From Cryptomeria japonica (Eukaryota > Streptophyta > Pinopsida > Cupressales > Cupressaceae): a stretch of 64,000 nt of DNA. Positions 1 through 10,729 of the stretch are shown here, in pieces (positions within the stretch are counted from its first letter, which is position 1; the number at the start of each line of letters is the position of its first letter). Location of the stretch: the NCBI RefSeq assembly GCF_030272615.1, contig NC_081409.1, positions 471,318,573-471,382,572 of the forward strand. Reading direction: 5' to 3'. The notes below the pieces were generated by a model. The model had not been told where the DNA came from, made no database searches, and saw nothing but the letters and a program-made list of their open reading frames with translations. Both the position numbers and the translations under genes were made by a program.

Positions 1-71
1 CTTACAAGAGATTTATTGGTAGAGTTTGGGTCTGTTAAGAACATTGATGGTCACTTTTCCCCATCTCCTCC

Positions 72-1378
72 ATGATTTCTCTCTCCTGGAATGTAAGGGG
101 GTTGAATAGCACCTCCCGTCAAAAGGCTATTCATGATTTGATTTATGTTCATTCTCTAGACATCTTCTTTGTTCAGGAGAATAAGGTTTCGGTTGATGTC
201 ATGCTTTAGTATGCTTCTCATAACTAGTATTTCGGTCAGTGTCAATGCATTGGCTCTCAGAGTAATTCTAGAGGTCTGACTCTTTTTTGGGATCCTCGTA
301 AGATTGCTCCCCTTTGGTGGATTTCTAGTCATTCTTCTATCTCCATGGTTGCTTCTGCATTGGACTATGGGGAGACTATTCTTATTACTAATGTTTATAA
401 TCCAACTAATATCCGAGGTAAAATCTAGCTTTGGACACATCTTAGGTTTGTCTGCTCTTGTGCTCCTTATCTTCCTTAGATCTCAGGAGGTGATTTTAAT
501 TCTGTGTTAAGTATGGAGGAGAAGAGAGGAGGGTTGCCTAGATTGGGTCCTTCTTCTGATCTTTTTTGAGCTCAGGTGGATGGGCTTTCTTTAGTAGATG
601 TTAAGCCCTCTAAAGGTAATCTTACTTGGAATAATAGATGGAGTGGAGAGGATGTGATTTTTGAATGGTTGGATAGGTTTCTTGTCTCCTATTTTTGGGT
701 TGGTAGCAGTTTGGTTACCATTTCTAAAATTCTAGACTAGAAAGGTTCTGATCACTGGCCTATTAAATTTTTTACTTCTTCTTTTGTTGCTCCAAAGAAT
801 CCTCCTTTTAAATTTCATCTTATGTGGCTTTGGGACTCTTCACAGCATGACTTAGTGGCTAAGTGGTGGAGAGAGGGAGGCTCTGCTTTTGGTACATATA
901 TGTATTTCTTTGTCAAGAAACTTCAATATGTCAAATATCACCTTAAGAGATGGAATATGTCATGCTTTAGTCATCTTAAGTCTAGGAAGAGGAGTGCTTT
1001 GGAACGTCTTGTTGTGATTACTTGCCATATACGGGATATTGGTTTCTCGGATGATCTTGGAAAAGAGAAATCCCAAGTTGTGTGTAATGTGGAGGAGTGG
1101 GAGCTTCGTGAGGAGATGTTTTGGAAACAAAAGGTTTGGGTTGATTGGCTTCAGGAAGGGGATAGGAATTCTTCTTTTTTTTACCACTTTGTTCAGGCTC
1201 GTCATAATAAGGGGTATATTTCCTCTCTGGTTACCTCAGAAGGGCTTTAGATTTCATCTTTGTTAGCTATGTCTCGTGAGGCTCGTCAATACTACTCTAA
1301 TCTTTTTACTGAAGATTCCCCTCCTGCTGTGGATGAGGGGAATTTGATTCTTTCATGTATTCCCTCTCTGGTGACCAA
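72..1378 (+). pseudogene. LINE ORF2 N-terminal part: endonuclease domain and linker
   Basis: The frame opens at the ATG at 72 (MISLSWNVRGLNS), the standard beginning of plant L1 ORF2. The endonuclease nicks target DNA to prime reverse transcription. Visible motifs are VQEN (about 170-184, metal-binding glutamate), GGDFNSV (about 487) and GSDHWPI (about 743-757, catalytic D and H). From 822 to 1250 the linker before the RT is open (WLQEGDRNSSFFYHF motif). It continues past a stop at 1248 as REARQYYSNLFTED until the reading is lost near 1378, where the insert begins. In-frame stops also occur near 207, 427, 477, 567 and 738; the one near 567 is TGA where an arginine CGA is usual. All pieces share one frame, so decay here is by point mutation. 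Confidence 0.85.
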
Positions 1379-1494
1379 TGTTATGAATTCCTATTGTTAT
1401 ACTCTACATATCTATCCCCCATTAGTTTCCTTGTGTTAAAATATGGGTCCCCTATTTCTACTTTGTGTTTCTTTGGTCTTTTGGTTTTTGTTTC

Positions 1495-1935
1495 TTTTAC
1501 CTCAGAACCCTGGAGTCCCAGAGTCTCGAGGTCCCTTTCCTTTTGTTTCTTTGATTTTTCCACCTCGGAACCCCAGGCCTCTGGAGTCCCGAGGTTGGTC
1601 TCTTTGTCTTATGTTTTTGTGTTCTTTACCTTGAAACTCCAGAGTCCCGAAGTCCCAAGGTGTGTTTTTGAGTTCTTTACCTTGAAACTTTGGAGTCCCG
1701 GAGTCCTGAGGTGTGTTGTATTTTATGAACCCCATAACCCCGAAGTCTTGAGGTTGAGTGTTCGATTACTTGTTTTTATTGATCAACCCCAGAAACGTGG
1801 AGTCTCGAGGTTGATCCTTGTGTTCTTTCTTTGCCTTTTTCACCTTGGAACCCTAGAACCCTGGAGTCACGAGGTGAAGTGTTTTGTTTTGTGCTTTTTT
1901 TCGTCGAGCTCAAAACCTCGGGACCCCGAAGTCCT
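1495..1935 (+). repeat. Tandem array of near-palindromic units of about 60 bp
   Basis: About eight degenerate copies of a unit containing a core like AACCCTGGAGTCCCGAGGT, spaced about 50-65 bp apart (cores near 1505, 1567, 1627, 1682, 1730, 1786, 1849 and 1912). The spacer is T-rich (GTTCTTTACCTTG). Each core is an imperfect inverted repeat: AACCCCGG pairs with CCGAGGTT around a short AGTC centre, so a single strand could form a string of small hairpins. Confidence 0.75.
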
Positions 1936-2234
1936 AAGGTCCTATTTAAGGCATTCATACAGATGAGTTTGGGGGGGGGTATAAATATGGATAATGAAAT
2001 TTTTAAATCTCATTTGTGCATTCAACCTTTAGAGCTCTTGCTTCCTTGCCTCCCGACTGCGTGCTCCCGAACCTTCGAGCTTCCTTTGCATTCTTGGGCA
2101 TTTTATTTCACTAGGTCAGTGATTTTTCTTGCTCTCTTTGTCATTTGTAGGTTAGATTTTTTTCTTTTTTGTCAGGTTTTGTTTGTTTTCTTCTTTTCTT
2201 ATTTTTCATTTTGTGTTCTCGTGTGTCCTAGTTC

Positions 2235-2640
2235 CTACCCCGGACCCTCAGAGTTCCGGGTTGATTGCTTTTCCAAACCTAGAACCCTGGAGTTCCAAGG
2301 TTTTGTTGAGCCTACCTTTGATGAACCTAGAACCCCGGAGTTTTGAATTATCCTTTTTTACGAGGAAGTGCTACCACTTAGCCCAAAACCCTAGAGTCCT
2401 CGAGTTCTGAGGTCCACCTTTATAAGTCCTCTTTCTAAAGTCCTATTGGGTATCTTTTATTTGGCTCGGGACCCTAGAGTCCCAAGATGAGCCTAAATTC
2501 TCAAGCCAAGAACCCTGGAACCCCGAAGTTTTGGACTTCCTCCACACATACCCAGCCCAGAACCCCAGAGCCCCAGAGTTTCAGACCCTGTTTTAAAAGG
2601 AAAAATTCCTACCCTGGGACTCTGGAACCCCGAAGTTCCG
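2235..2640 (+). repeat. Second cluster of the same near-palindromic core
   Basis: Further copies of the core (AACCCTGGAGTTCCAAGGTT and variants) lie near 2250, 2282, 2330, 2388, 2470, 2510, 2562 and 2620, with less regular spacing than in the first array. The cluster ends about 70 bases before the start of the long decayed frame, so it forms part of that frame's upstream region. The sequence between the clusters (1936-2234) is T-rich, with no gene or other feature I can support. Confidence 0.65.
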
Positions 2641-2712
2641 AAGAGAATGAATTTTTAATATTTTGGATAAGGAACTGAAACTTTCTTTCTTCTTGAAGAT
2701 TCAAGAAGTTAG

Positions 2713-5700
2713 ATGGACTCATCGTCCAACAAAAGAGGCAAAGATATTGATCGACTTCTAGGGACCATGAAATACCGCTATCAAGGATAGGTCTATGCCT
2801 CAAAGTTGGATGATAAAGTCAAATGGGTCATTGGCACTGAAATCGGCCATATCAAAATTGAGGATATCAGAACCCAGCTAGATAAGTGAAGATTGGAGGC
2901 CTCACACTGGAGAATTAAAAGATTAGGCTTAGTAGAGGCGGCCATCTTTCCATAATCGGTGCAGGCACTTGAGTTCATAATGTTAATTGCCCAATTTTAT
3001 GACCTTGACACCAGAAAGTGCACCGATGTACAGGAAAAAACAGTCATAGATTTGTCCCCTAACATGTTGGGTTTCGTGTTCGGTATCCCAACTAGAGATG
3101 AGATATTCCTCTCAATCGAAGAGGAGGCCTTAAAGGTATGGAATGACAAAGTTATAGTGAACAAAAGGCACATGAATGCGAATTGGTTGGAGGAAGAGAG
3201 AAAATAGGTCTGAAGGCAACAAATATCCTGAGAGAAGAATTCAAGGAGCCCCAAAGAGACCTAATTATCATGCTAAGAAGAGCCTTTAGCAAGCCCGATT
3301 GTAAACACTTTCATCCGTGGATGTTTCAGTTCATGATTACTATCCTAGTGGGAAAGCAATATTTTTATTGGCCTCAGATCCTCTCAGACAACATCTGCAA
3401 ACAAATGAAGGAGGTCCACCAGACTAAGAAATTCTTCTTCACATCTTATGTCATCTGGGTGGCCGCGAGAGCTAGCAAATTCCCAGGGTTACAGGTGGAG
3501 GGTCAATTAGGGGATAAAGAAGGACAAAAGAAGGTATGGGAATATTATTCCCAACTTCCCCTAGTCAATGCAAAGGCTCATTTCAAAAGAATCAATGATG
3601 CCTTCATTTTCCCAGTGATAATTAAACTAACAGGAGATATAGGATTAGCCTAGAGGCTATGGCTATTATCCGAGAGTGGGCATGTTGGTTTATCAAAAAC
3701 CCACACTCCACTTACATCAGGGTCAATGGATTCAAAGGGAACCCAATGTTGTTTCCCAGGTATTGTAATGATAGGATAATTTTGTTAGAATATGTCAGGA
3801 CATTCTTAGGCCTCCAATCCCTCTTGTCGTCTAAGCAAAAAATAGGCATGGATTTTTCAGTATCTATTGGATACTTCTCATGCTCTAAGATATAGGTGGC
3901 GAAGTTGGCAGAGCCAGAGCTACAGGATTTGAACCTAAAAGAATTTGATTATGCTAGGGAATTATATGGTCCCTACGAGAAGCTCAAGAAAGCTATGCCT
4001 AAGGTATATTAGGGACACAAGCCTAGACTGGAGGATTTTTGGGCTAACCTCCATAACAGTTTTAAAGTAAGAGAGAAAAATTATAACATGTTATCAGTAC
4101 AACAGATAAGAGATTTTGAAATCAAGACCAATCTCCCTAAAGACCTCAGGAACGATGGAGACTTGCTTGATGCTGCTTACAAATGATTAGAAATTGATAA
4201 GAAGGCCCTCTCCCCAATAAGGTGGTCCACGAATGAGGACGTGAATATAGGAAAGATTTTCCAAGTGGTCATCAATAGGACCAAACAATGGCTAAGTCAA
4301 AGGGTCAAGCTGAGAGCCTAAAAGGGAAAACAAAAGGACTCTACCTCAGGGGTACCTCAGTCAAGGGGTTATAAGGAGTATGCTTAGAAGATGAGATCAA
4401 ACTCAAGAAAGAATACATCTACTGATCCCAATGAAGAAGTGGGGCCGCAAGATAGCAATGAGGATCTAATGAGAAATATTAGTGAGAAGATGAGGGAGTC
4501 TGAGTTGTTAAAGAAGGTAGACCTCAGAGTGACAAATGGATCAGGAGCAGTACCACTAGCCAAAGTCCTTCCACCAAGGATAGCTATAGGGAAGGTTGCA
4601 GGAGAGGGTGCTCAGAAGAAAGAGGAAGGAATAGAATTAAATGAAGATGTGCCCACTCAACCTCCTCCAATAGCTACAGTGAATGTTCCAGTTACCAATG
4701 CCCCTACACCACCATCAGTTAATGTAACCATAGGATAGTCGGGGTTACAAGGATTCAGGTCCAACACTAAAGAGGTAATTATTATAAATGTAGAATCAGA
4801 TTCAGATCAGGAAGAGGATCAGCCCGAGAAACATCTGCCACTTCGAGAGGAGAAAGAACAAGATGAAGTAGAAGATATTCTAAACAAGAGATTAGTCATA
4901 GCTCCTCAAGACCAAGAAGACCTCTTTAAAGACATAGCTACCAAGCAAGGTGGAACATAGGTAGAAGCAGATGAGGAGATAACATTCAATGAAGCAATTA
5001 GCAATAAGTTAGAAGAGTTGCACAAGCAACAACAACTAAATACTAATATTGCTCTCTAAACAAATCTGGCCTATCAAGTCGCTTGACCTCATGATCTTGA
5101 ACAAACAGATGCAGAAGAGAGGGATGAAGAAGAGGAACAAGTAGAGGTGCATATTGTAATTGCTAACATAGTGTCACATCAAGGTGACAAAGATCAAGAC
5201 ATACCATAGTGGATCAAATTTACTTTTGAGAAAAAGAAGAGAAAGACAGACCTCCCTAAGGTGACATTGCAACAGGTAATCATGGAGGAGCCCCCAAAGG
5301 TTAAGAAGCCAAAAATTGTACATCACTTATCAAGAAAAGGTTCTGGTGAAGTGGTTGCAGATGTGGAAGTTCCACTCTAGGATGAAGGTCAAGCTTCTCC
5401 TAAATATCAAGTATCCCAAGTGAATTTAGGTAAAAAACAAAGTGGGGAGAGCTAGACACTCTAGAACTAGCCACTAGTGTTGTCAGGGGGCGCGTGGAGA
5501 AGGAGCATACCTCCAACATGGAGCTTAAAGCATAGCTAGGGAAATACAAGTAGTTGTTATTAGAAATGAGAAAATCTCTAGACTCTTGTAGGGCTAATGA
5601 CCTACCATCAACCTCATCACTGCCAGAGGGAGAAGTGAAGGCATTAGTGGAGGTGAGACGGGTGGCCACTACAGCGAAATCATGGGCCCAAATAAATGTA

Positions 5701-6351
5701 GCAAAAAATAGATTATTTTTGTAGGATACCATGGGTATATACCAAGAGGCAGTATAGGCAGGAAGAGCATTAGATTCTTGTTCTACATAATGGGAACAAA
5801 AGCTAAGCATTTTTAATAAGTAGTTTCAAATTTTGAATAAAGTTCTATATCTAGAGGAAGAGGTAATAATGGAGGAGGATCTCTTAGGAGGAGATAGCTG
5901 CAAGAACCTGCAATCTTACGCATACATTTTGGAACTGAAGGTTGAAATGCTTCAGCAATATGTAAAGGATATGGAAGAGATCTGAGTCCCTCTCCTTGGA
6001 GAAATTTGGAAATATGATAATTTTGTGAAGCATATGCTCGGAGCTTTTGGGTTAGGATTAACCAACACCAAGATAATGGAGGAATAGAAAGTTTTGAATC
6101 AGTGGGATGTATATGAGGCTCAACATTTGGGACCTCCAACTTAGTTTTATGTTACTCTCATGGACAGATATATGTACCTGATTACCCAATGTCAAGAGGT
6201 GGCAAAGATAGTACAGGAGTTAGAGAAAGAAAAGAAGCATGTAAAGGAGGTTTTGAAGAAATACAAATTTAGAATTAAACATGTAGCTGATCCTCCCATT
6301 CAATTTGTTGCATGCATTATTGATAATTATAGATCTTTTATTAAAAAGTGA
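2713..6351 (+). pseudogene. Decayed frame of about 1200 codons, family unknown
   Basis: I do not recognise this protein. Starting at the ATG at 2713 (MDSSSNKRGKDIDRLLG), coding-like sequence can be followed through about 20 stops and at least two frame changes (near 3190 and 3650) to 6351. The first 450 residues look globular and contain a Trp/Phe-rich stretch (HPWMFQFMITILVGKQYFYW, about 3320-3380). The middle (4391-5400) is acidic and low in complexity (runs of E, D and Q). The last part (5840-6351) is helical and coiled-coil-like (VQELEKEKKHVKEVLKKYK). There is no zinc knuckle, protease, RT or integrase motif. It could be the gag-like frame of a non-autonomous element or a captured host gene. 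Codon conservation through so many stops says it once coded; its function is unknown. Confidence 0.55.
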
Positions 6352-7393
6352 AAGATGAACACATAGCTCCTAAAGATAGTAGGCCTTTTGCATGACTCCC
6401 AATTTTATATTTTTAGCTGCAGCTCCAACTCGCGTTCCAGTTTTGAGCAAAATTTTGCATGACTAGGAAAGCTTGGCTCACCCAACATGGTCTTCGTCGT
6501 GCTCATGCAACCTCCATTTCATAGTAGTTAATTGGAGTATTAAAGCAGAAACTTGCAAGTTAACTACGACTCCTAGTTTGAGTTCTTAATTTCAGTTAGA
6601 TTTATTTCCTAGATAATAGGGCAGAAAACTTCAATAAATTGAGATTTTGGATTCATTTGTAAGGGTCCCCAAATTGATGATTTGTGGCCCACTTAGAGAT
6701 TTTTAGAGTATTTTGTAGATTTTTAGGAATTTGAGTTAATTTTGTTACACATTCATTGAGATTAATACAAGAAGTAGCTTGTAGATTGCCTAATCTACAT
6801 CTATATTCTATGAAATTGTTCTGTGTAATCCGGTAATGTCTGTTATTTGGAATTAGCAACGTGGTTTGATCTTCTATTTATTGCTTTATGAATCATATTG
6901 CGCACATGAGTGGTGTATGAGGATTATTGTGGTAGGCAATATTGTTGATGATTTTATTTCCATAAGTTTGTAAAATTGATGATTTTGTAGGTTTATTGGA
7001 GGTCCATTGTTGAATGCTAATTTGAATAATATTTGATAATTTATTGGATTGCAGGGAGCTAATTGATTAGTTTGTTAAGTTGTTATTGAATTGGTTTCAT
7101 TGTTGTTTTCTTGTTCCCTTTACTCTTCACAGTTTATTTTCCAGAGAATCTTAAATCATAAAAATACAAAAAAAGGAAGTTAAGACATTCATGATCAGTG
7201 GGACTTAGTTTCAACTAGTAGACCCCTTAACAAGTACAACCACATCAACCATTGGGTTGTCCATCACCGTCGTGACCCGACTATAGAGACCTTGGAGTAG
7301 TGAGTTTTCCTAAACTCGTTGCTTTTCAAGATAGGTGGTGAGTGTTCACATTGGCTACCTGACTCTTGGAGGGTGTGTCAAAAACAGTCATCA
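6352..7393. other. AT-rich 3' part of the LINE insert, no gene seen
   Basis: About 1 kb of noncoding AT-rich sequence between the decayed frame and the resumed LINE. I see no LTR partner in the 5' part of the insert and no polypurine tract. A 3' untranslated region or a diverged terminal repeat are both possible. Confidence 0.4.
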
Positions 7394-8745
7394 ACACCTC
7401 TCTCATTCATCTAATTTCATTGCCTGAGTTAGAGGATGTTGTGTTCAGAATGAAAAAAGGTAAAGCTCCAGGCCCATATGGTTTTCCTGTTGAATTTTTT
7501 CAGAAGTTTTGGGATATTATTATTATGGATTTATTGGAGGTGGTTCGGGAATCTCTTCATTGTAAGCAGATGCTCCAAGCTTTGAATTCTACTTTCTTGA
7601 TTCTCATCCCCAAAAAGGATGGTGTTGATAAACTTGAGTTTTTTCACCCGATTGCTCTCTGTAATGTGGTATATAAGATTATCACTAAGATGATTGTAGA
7701 GAGGCTCAAAACTTGTCTTCCTCTCATGATTTCTGAGGAACAAGGGGGTTTTGTGGCTGGTAAACAAATTTTGGATGGGGTGGTGGTGGCTTCTGAGGTT
7801 ATTCACTCTATGGCGACCTCAAAGGAGAGATCTATGTTCATCAAATTGGATATGGCCAAAGCTTATGATAGAGTTAAGGGGAGTTTTCTTGAGAAAATTC
7901 TTTTAGCTTTTGGTTTTAGCATAGAGTGGGTGAATCGGACTATGAGTTGTTTTACTTCTTCATCTTTCTTGGTTATTATGAATGGCAAACCTTCGGAGCC
8001 TTTTGGGGTTTCTCATGGTCTTCGCCAAGGGGATCCTCTTTAGCCTTACTTGTTCATTATTATGGCTGAGGGTCTGGGCCATTTTCTTAAGTTTTGTGCT
8101 TCTTAGGGCCTTATTCATGGTTGACAATGGGGAAATGGTTTGCCACAGATCTCACATCTCCAATTTGTAGATGATACTACTCTTATGGGTTTGTCTCGTA
8201 TTAGGGAAGTTGAATCTTTTTGGCACACCTTTGATATTTACCTTGCTTCTTCTGGTCAAAAAGTCAATGAGCATAAATCTTCCATCTTCTTCTTTAATAG
8301 TCCTCAGGCCATTCAGAGGAGGATTGTTGATTTTCTATGGTTTCAGGTTGGGTCTCTTCCCTTTGTTTATTTGGGTATTCCTCTTACTGTTGGAGGACAC
8401 CCCAGGTCTTCTTAGCAGATTCTACTTGACAAGTTGCATTAGAAGGTTAATCATTAGACTCACTGTTGGCTATCCACTATTGCCAAATTGACTCTTTTAA
8501 AATCTGGATGGTGGCTCGGTTTCATTGGAAAAATCCTTCTAAATGGTCGCTTGGAGGTTCTGCGGAAGATAGAAAAGAGCTGGCTCAAATTCTTGAGTCT
8601 CGTGAGTGCACCACCTTGGCACGGAATGATGTTTTGGCTTGGGAAAGTAATGATTTGTGAAGAAAGTTTTTCTTTTCTACTGGATATGTTGAGTTGGTGT
8701 GGTAGACTTTTGGGGACATTTAGGTCCCTTAGTGGAAGCAAGTTT
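7394..8745 (+). pseudogene. LINE ORF2 reverse transcriptase domain
   Basis: Copies LINE RNA into DNA at the nicked target. RT motifs in order: KKGKAPGPYGFPVEFFQ (about 7455), HPIALCNVVYKIITKMI (about 7645), EEQGGFVAGKQILDG, KLDMAKAYDRV (about 7843, first catalytic Asp), SHGLRQGDPL (about 8010) and LQFVDDTTLMG (about 8160, catalytic Asp pair kept). Stops occur at 8041 (GDPL then a stop instead of Ser), near 8104 and 8122, and repeatedly after 8413. Most of the domain stays in one frame from 7366 to beyond 8700. The segment joins the linker that ends at 1378; between them lies the 6-kb insert. Confidence in the family is high. Confidence 0.9.
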
Positions 8746-9115
8746 GGTATAAATTCTCTTGGCTAAAGTGTAATTTTTTCATGTGGCTAGTGGTCAACAA
8801 CCAGTGCCTCACTTGGGATAATTTATGTAAGCGTGGTTTTTAGGGCCCCTCGATGTGTGTGTTGTGTTGTAATAGTGAAGAGAGTGTCTCTCATCTCTTC
8901 TTTCAATGTTCTTATACTAGACATATTTGACACTTTTGGTGGGAGCTATGGAATCAATCCTATTGGCATGTCTCTTCTTTGGCTGAGTTTTTTGCACGTT
9001 GGAGCAAGGCCCTAGCCAAAACCGCTTTTCTTCAAGTTTCTTTGTCTCTTGGCCCTTCTTTTATTATTTGGCATATATGGTTGGAGAGGAATTATCGGAT
9101 CTTTCAAGATGTATT
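8746..9115 (+). pseudogene. LINE zf-RVT-like zinc-binding domain
   Basis: After the RT thumb the frame reads FMWLVVNNQCLTWDNLCKRG, then MCVLCCNSEESVSHLFFQCS. This is the CxxC...HxxxxC pattern of the reverse-transcriptase zinc-binding domain of plant LINEs. A stop separates the two halves near 8841. It continues as HIWHFWWELWNQSYWH to a decayed linker towards the RNase H. Known copies lie exactly here, between RT and RNase H. Confidence 0.7.
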
Positions 9116-9319
9116 GCTGGGAACCCACCCCTTGTGGTAGAAAATTTCCCTCTTTGGGAGAAACTATTTCTGCAAAAATGTGATTTGTCTGAGGTTGTGG
9201 ATCCAAGTGATGTTAGTTACTACAACCGGCTCCATCTTCCTCCTCCATAATGCCAACTCATGAGAAATAGATGTAGACACCCTCTTCAAAAGATAAATCA
9301 GGTGGGGAGGTGGTATCCT

Positions 9320-9817
9320 CCTTAACAGGGCATTCTAAAAATTAACACGAATGGATCTTCTCGGGGAAACCCTAGTCCTGCTGGTATTGGCGACATTGGT
9401 AGAGATAGCTTGGGGACCATTCAATTTCTCTTTTCTATTTATAAAGGTTGTCACATTGATAATTTGATGGAGGCTCTATCCATTTTATTTGTTGTGGAGC
9501 ATGCTTGTGCTCTTGGGTGGAGTAGGCTCATTTGCAAATTTGATTCTCAGGTGGTGATGAATTTGTTGACTTGACAACATTCTATAGATGTTAGCTGGCA
9601 ATTGAGTTTGGTTGTTAACCAAATTCTTCATTTGTGTGATTCTTTGGTCTTTGTTTATTTCACGCATATCCCCAAGGAGTGGAATGGTGCTGCTAATTGT
9701 CTCACCAAATGGGCTTCTAAGCACATGCATAATTGGTATATCATGGACAAGGGTCAATTACCCCTAGATTTGTCTCATCGGTTAGATCACTTAGTGGATC
9801 TTGACAGGGTTGTTTGA
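9320..9817 (+). pseudogene. LINE RNase H domain
   Basis: RNase H removes RNA from the RNA-DNA hybrid. The domain reads KINTNGSSRGNPSPAGIG (about 9339), then LMEALSILFVVEHACALGWS, FDSQVVMNLL and HIPKEWNGAANCLTKWAS, ending at the stop at 9815. The first catalytic Asp of the usual NFDG motif is Asn here, while the later Glu (MEA) and Asp (FDS) remain. One stop (TGA) falls after NLLT near 9573. The frame differs from that of the RT, so at least one indel lies between them. Confidence 0.75.
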
Positions 9818-10039
9818 TGCCCTTTCTTTGTACTTGTTCTGCTTTGAATAAATTTTAACCTTTCCTTTATTTTAAGGAGAAAAATGCCAATGGGACATGA
9901 AAATGCATTAGGCTCTTGGATAGGAATAGGGGGATCATCAAAGGAAATGAGATCTTGGTCAAATTTAGTATGCAATGGAAAATTTTTAGGGTCCTGATCT
10001 TGATCCATTTCAAGACTTATTTTTTTATGCTCTGAACAA
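9787..10039 (-). pseudogene. Left remnant of element X gag-like frame
   Basis: A minus-strand reading (MDQDQDPKNFPLHTKFDQDLISFDDPPIPIQEP) begins at 10008 and runs towards the LINE end. It abuts the 5' LTR of copia B at 10040. The same strand and compositional style resume on the far side of B at 35812, so I read this as the continuation of element X, split by B. The part below about 9880 overlaps the LINE 3' end and is probably a chance extension. No target-site duplication could be confirmed for B, so the join is an inference. Confidence 0.4.
9847..9852 (+). promoter_or_regulatory. Possible polyadenylation signal of the LINE
   Basis: AATAAA lies 30 bases after the RNase H stop, within T-rich sequence, and the LINE appears to end within about 30 bases. 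No long A tail remains. Confidence 0.4.
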
Positions 10040-10729
10040 TGATGGGAAAATGGTGTCTCAACCTTGCATCTACATGAGGTTACTATTTATAGTAAGTTTT
10101 CATTTGAACATGAAATGGTGCAAAATTCTCCCCAAAGCTTCTAGTTGGCTAGGTAAGCATTCTGGTAAAGTTACATTTCAGGATCATAGCTAGTTTTGAA
10201 GATATTAAATTTTCCATTTTGGAGAGGTCTAATGAAAGGTTTAATTTTTTATTTTGAGGACTTTAGAGGCCCCAAAACACCTTGAAAAGTGGGCATAAAT
10301 TACATAGTGGTTTACAAGGCAATAAAGCACTTCGCAAGCTTTCCAGTGCTTCAAACAGTTTGTTAAAAAGACACATGGTTCTCAAGTTATGGCCTTCGAA
10401 AGTTTGTACTCCTGAAATAGGAAATATAAAATACATCATAAGGCATCTAGAAGGGAGATAAAGTTGGCTACATCTTATTGGGTGGTTTTAGCCCATGGTT
10501 TTGTAATACCGTTTGGCGGTTTCTTGTATTGTATCTCCTATGTATGAGGTGTGTGATATAGAGGTTCTGTGTAAGAGTCTTATGGCTATTGAGTTACCTC
10601 TGAATCTCTAATTAGTGGTACTCCTGCGAAGAGCTTCCTCTACAAGTATATTATAATCTATTTTGATTGCTAAATAATATATTGGGTGGCTTTTGGAGTG
10701 TGGGTTTTTTTTCTCTCGAAAGGATTTTC
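10040..10729 (+). repeat. 5' LTR of copia B (cut by copia A)
   Basis: Direct repeat of 35032-35757: both open TG(A/T)TGGGAAAATGGTG and run in parallel for about 690 bases to the motif CGAAAGGRTTTTC. In a 100-base sample near the start I count about 9 differences, which marks B as old. Copy A begins at 10730, so the last part of this LTR, the primer-binding site and the start of gag are missing here. Confidence 0.85.

Larger units (their letters stand above)
1379..7393 (+). mobile_element. Unclassified 6-kb insert inside the LINE
   Basis: LINE homology stops in the RT linker near 1378 and resumes at the RT motif LPELEDVVFRMKKGKAPGP near 7400, so the sequence between is an insertion. It holds a repeat-rich 5' part (1480-2640), a decayed long frame (2713-6351) and an AT-rich 3' part. 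The edges have similar but not identical flanks (GTTATGAATTCC on the left, GTCATCAACACC on the right), so a target-site duplication is possible but not demonstrable by eye. I could not find matching LTRs at the two ends, and no RT or integrase is present. It could be a truncated or non-autonomous LTR element, or a captured gene. Confidence 0.6.
1..9880 (+). mobile_element. L1-type LINE with C-terminal RNase H, split by a 6-kb insert
   Basis: A non-LTR retrotransposon on the + strand. The parts read in the canonical L1 order: apurinic-type endonuclease (72-785), linker (to about 1378), reverse transcriptase (from about 7393), zinc-binding zf-RVT-like domain (about 8746-9115) and RNase H (about 9320-9817). 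An AATAAA lies at 9847-9852, and sequence after about 9880 no longer looks like LINE. The left edge of the window cuts the element close to the start of its second frame, so the 5' UTR and ORF1 are not visible. The copy is dead: stops and frame changes occur in every domain, and about 6 kb of foreign sequence separates the two halves. LINEs with a plant RNase H of this kind are common in land plants. The exact 3' end and target-site duplication could not be fixed. Confidence 0.85.

Noticed and set aside
1355-2410. Several open stretches (up to 203 codons) across the near-palindromic arrays, on both strands
   Set aside because: They arise from the repeat units (recurring PE-VLRL or PGVPR-type phrases) and occur in several frames and on both strands at once, the signature of repeats and not of a gene.
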